Shown: positions 6,022 to 6,071 of the stretch, piece by piece
Numbering within the stretch: the first letter of the stretch is position 1
Layout of the letters: the number at the start of each line of letters is the position of its first letter
Source of the DNA: Desulfobacteraceae bacterium
GTDB taxonomy: Bacteria > Desulfobacterota > Desulfobacteria > Desulfobacterales > JAUWMJ01
Assembly: GCA_030612225.1 (NCBI GenBank)
Contig: JAUWOH010000209.1
Location: 1 to 6,071 of the forward strand
Reading direction: 5' to 3'
Length of the DNA: 6,071 nucleotides
The notes under the pieces: model-generated
Database searches by the model: none
Told to the model about the DNA's origin: nothing
The model's input: only the letters and a program-made list of their open reading frames with translations
Translations under genes and position numbers: made by a program

Positions 6022-6071
6022 GAAGAATTAAAAATATTTCATACGTAACGCTTAAATTATTTAATATGATT

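Overview
The window reads as part of a bacterial fatty-acid degradation locus. It is AT-leaning, and its gene content fits an anaerobic Desulfobacterales-type (deltaproteobacterial) sulfate reducer or a relative. The basis is a long acyl-CoA synthetase, a ~600-residue acyl-CoA dehydrogenase, and a membrane-bound cytochrome b/iron-sulfur oxidoreductase of the kind that passes electrons from electron-transfer flavoprotein (ETF) to menaquinone. The taxonomic call is inference from protein style and repeats; there is no marker gene here.

Layout. Positions 1-1035 (minus strand) hold the first 345 codons of the membrane Fe-S oxidoreductase, which runs off the left edge. Positions 1036-1227 are a divergent control region with a large perfect palindrome. 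Positions 1228-2925 (plus) are the acyl-CoA synthetase gene, followed by a strong hairpin terminator (2955-2995) and a degenerate inverted-repeat element (about 3037-3220). Positions 3303-5117 (minus) are the acyl-CoA dehydrogenase. Positions 5148-5308 hold a MITE-like hairpin element. Positions 5315-5935 (minus) are a TetR-family regulator closely resembling Bacillus FadR, and 5936-6071 is its promoter with a second copy of the operator.

How the parts work together (inference). The synthetase activates fatty acids to acyl-CoA and the dehydrogenase makes the first oxidation. Electrons leave via ETF (not encoded here) to the membrane Fe-S/cytochrome b protein and the quinone pool. The TetR protein should repress the system through two palindromes with the same 18-bp core pattern, TGAATGANTANTCATTCA. 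One lies between the oxidoreductase and synthetase genes and the other in front of the regulator itself. This pattern matches, as I remember it, the FadR box of Bacillus subtilis, whose regulon also includes a FadF Fe-S oxidoreductase, acyl-CoA synthetases and acyl-CoA dehydrogenases. The notable points are this apparent regulator-operator-target conservation across phyla, the absence of any ATG, GTG or TTG start for the full-length regulator, and a mobile-looking hairpin between the regulator and the dehydrogenase.
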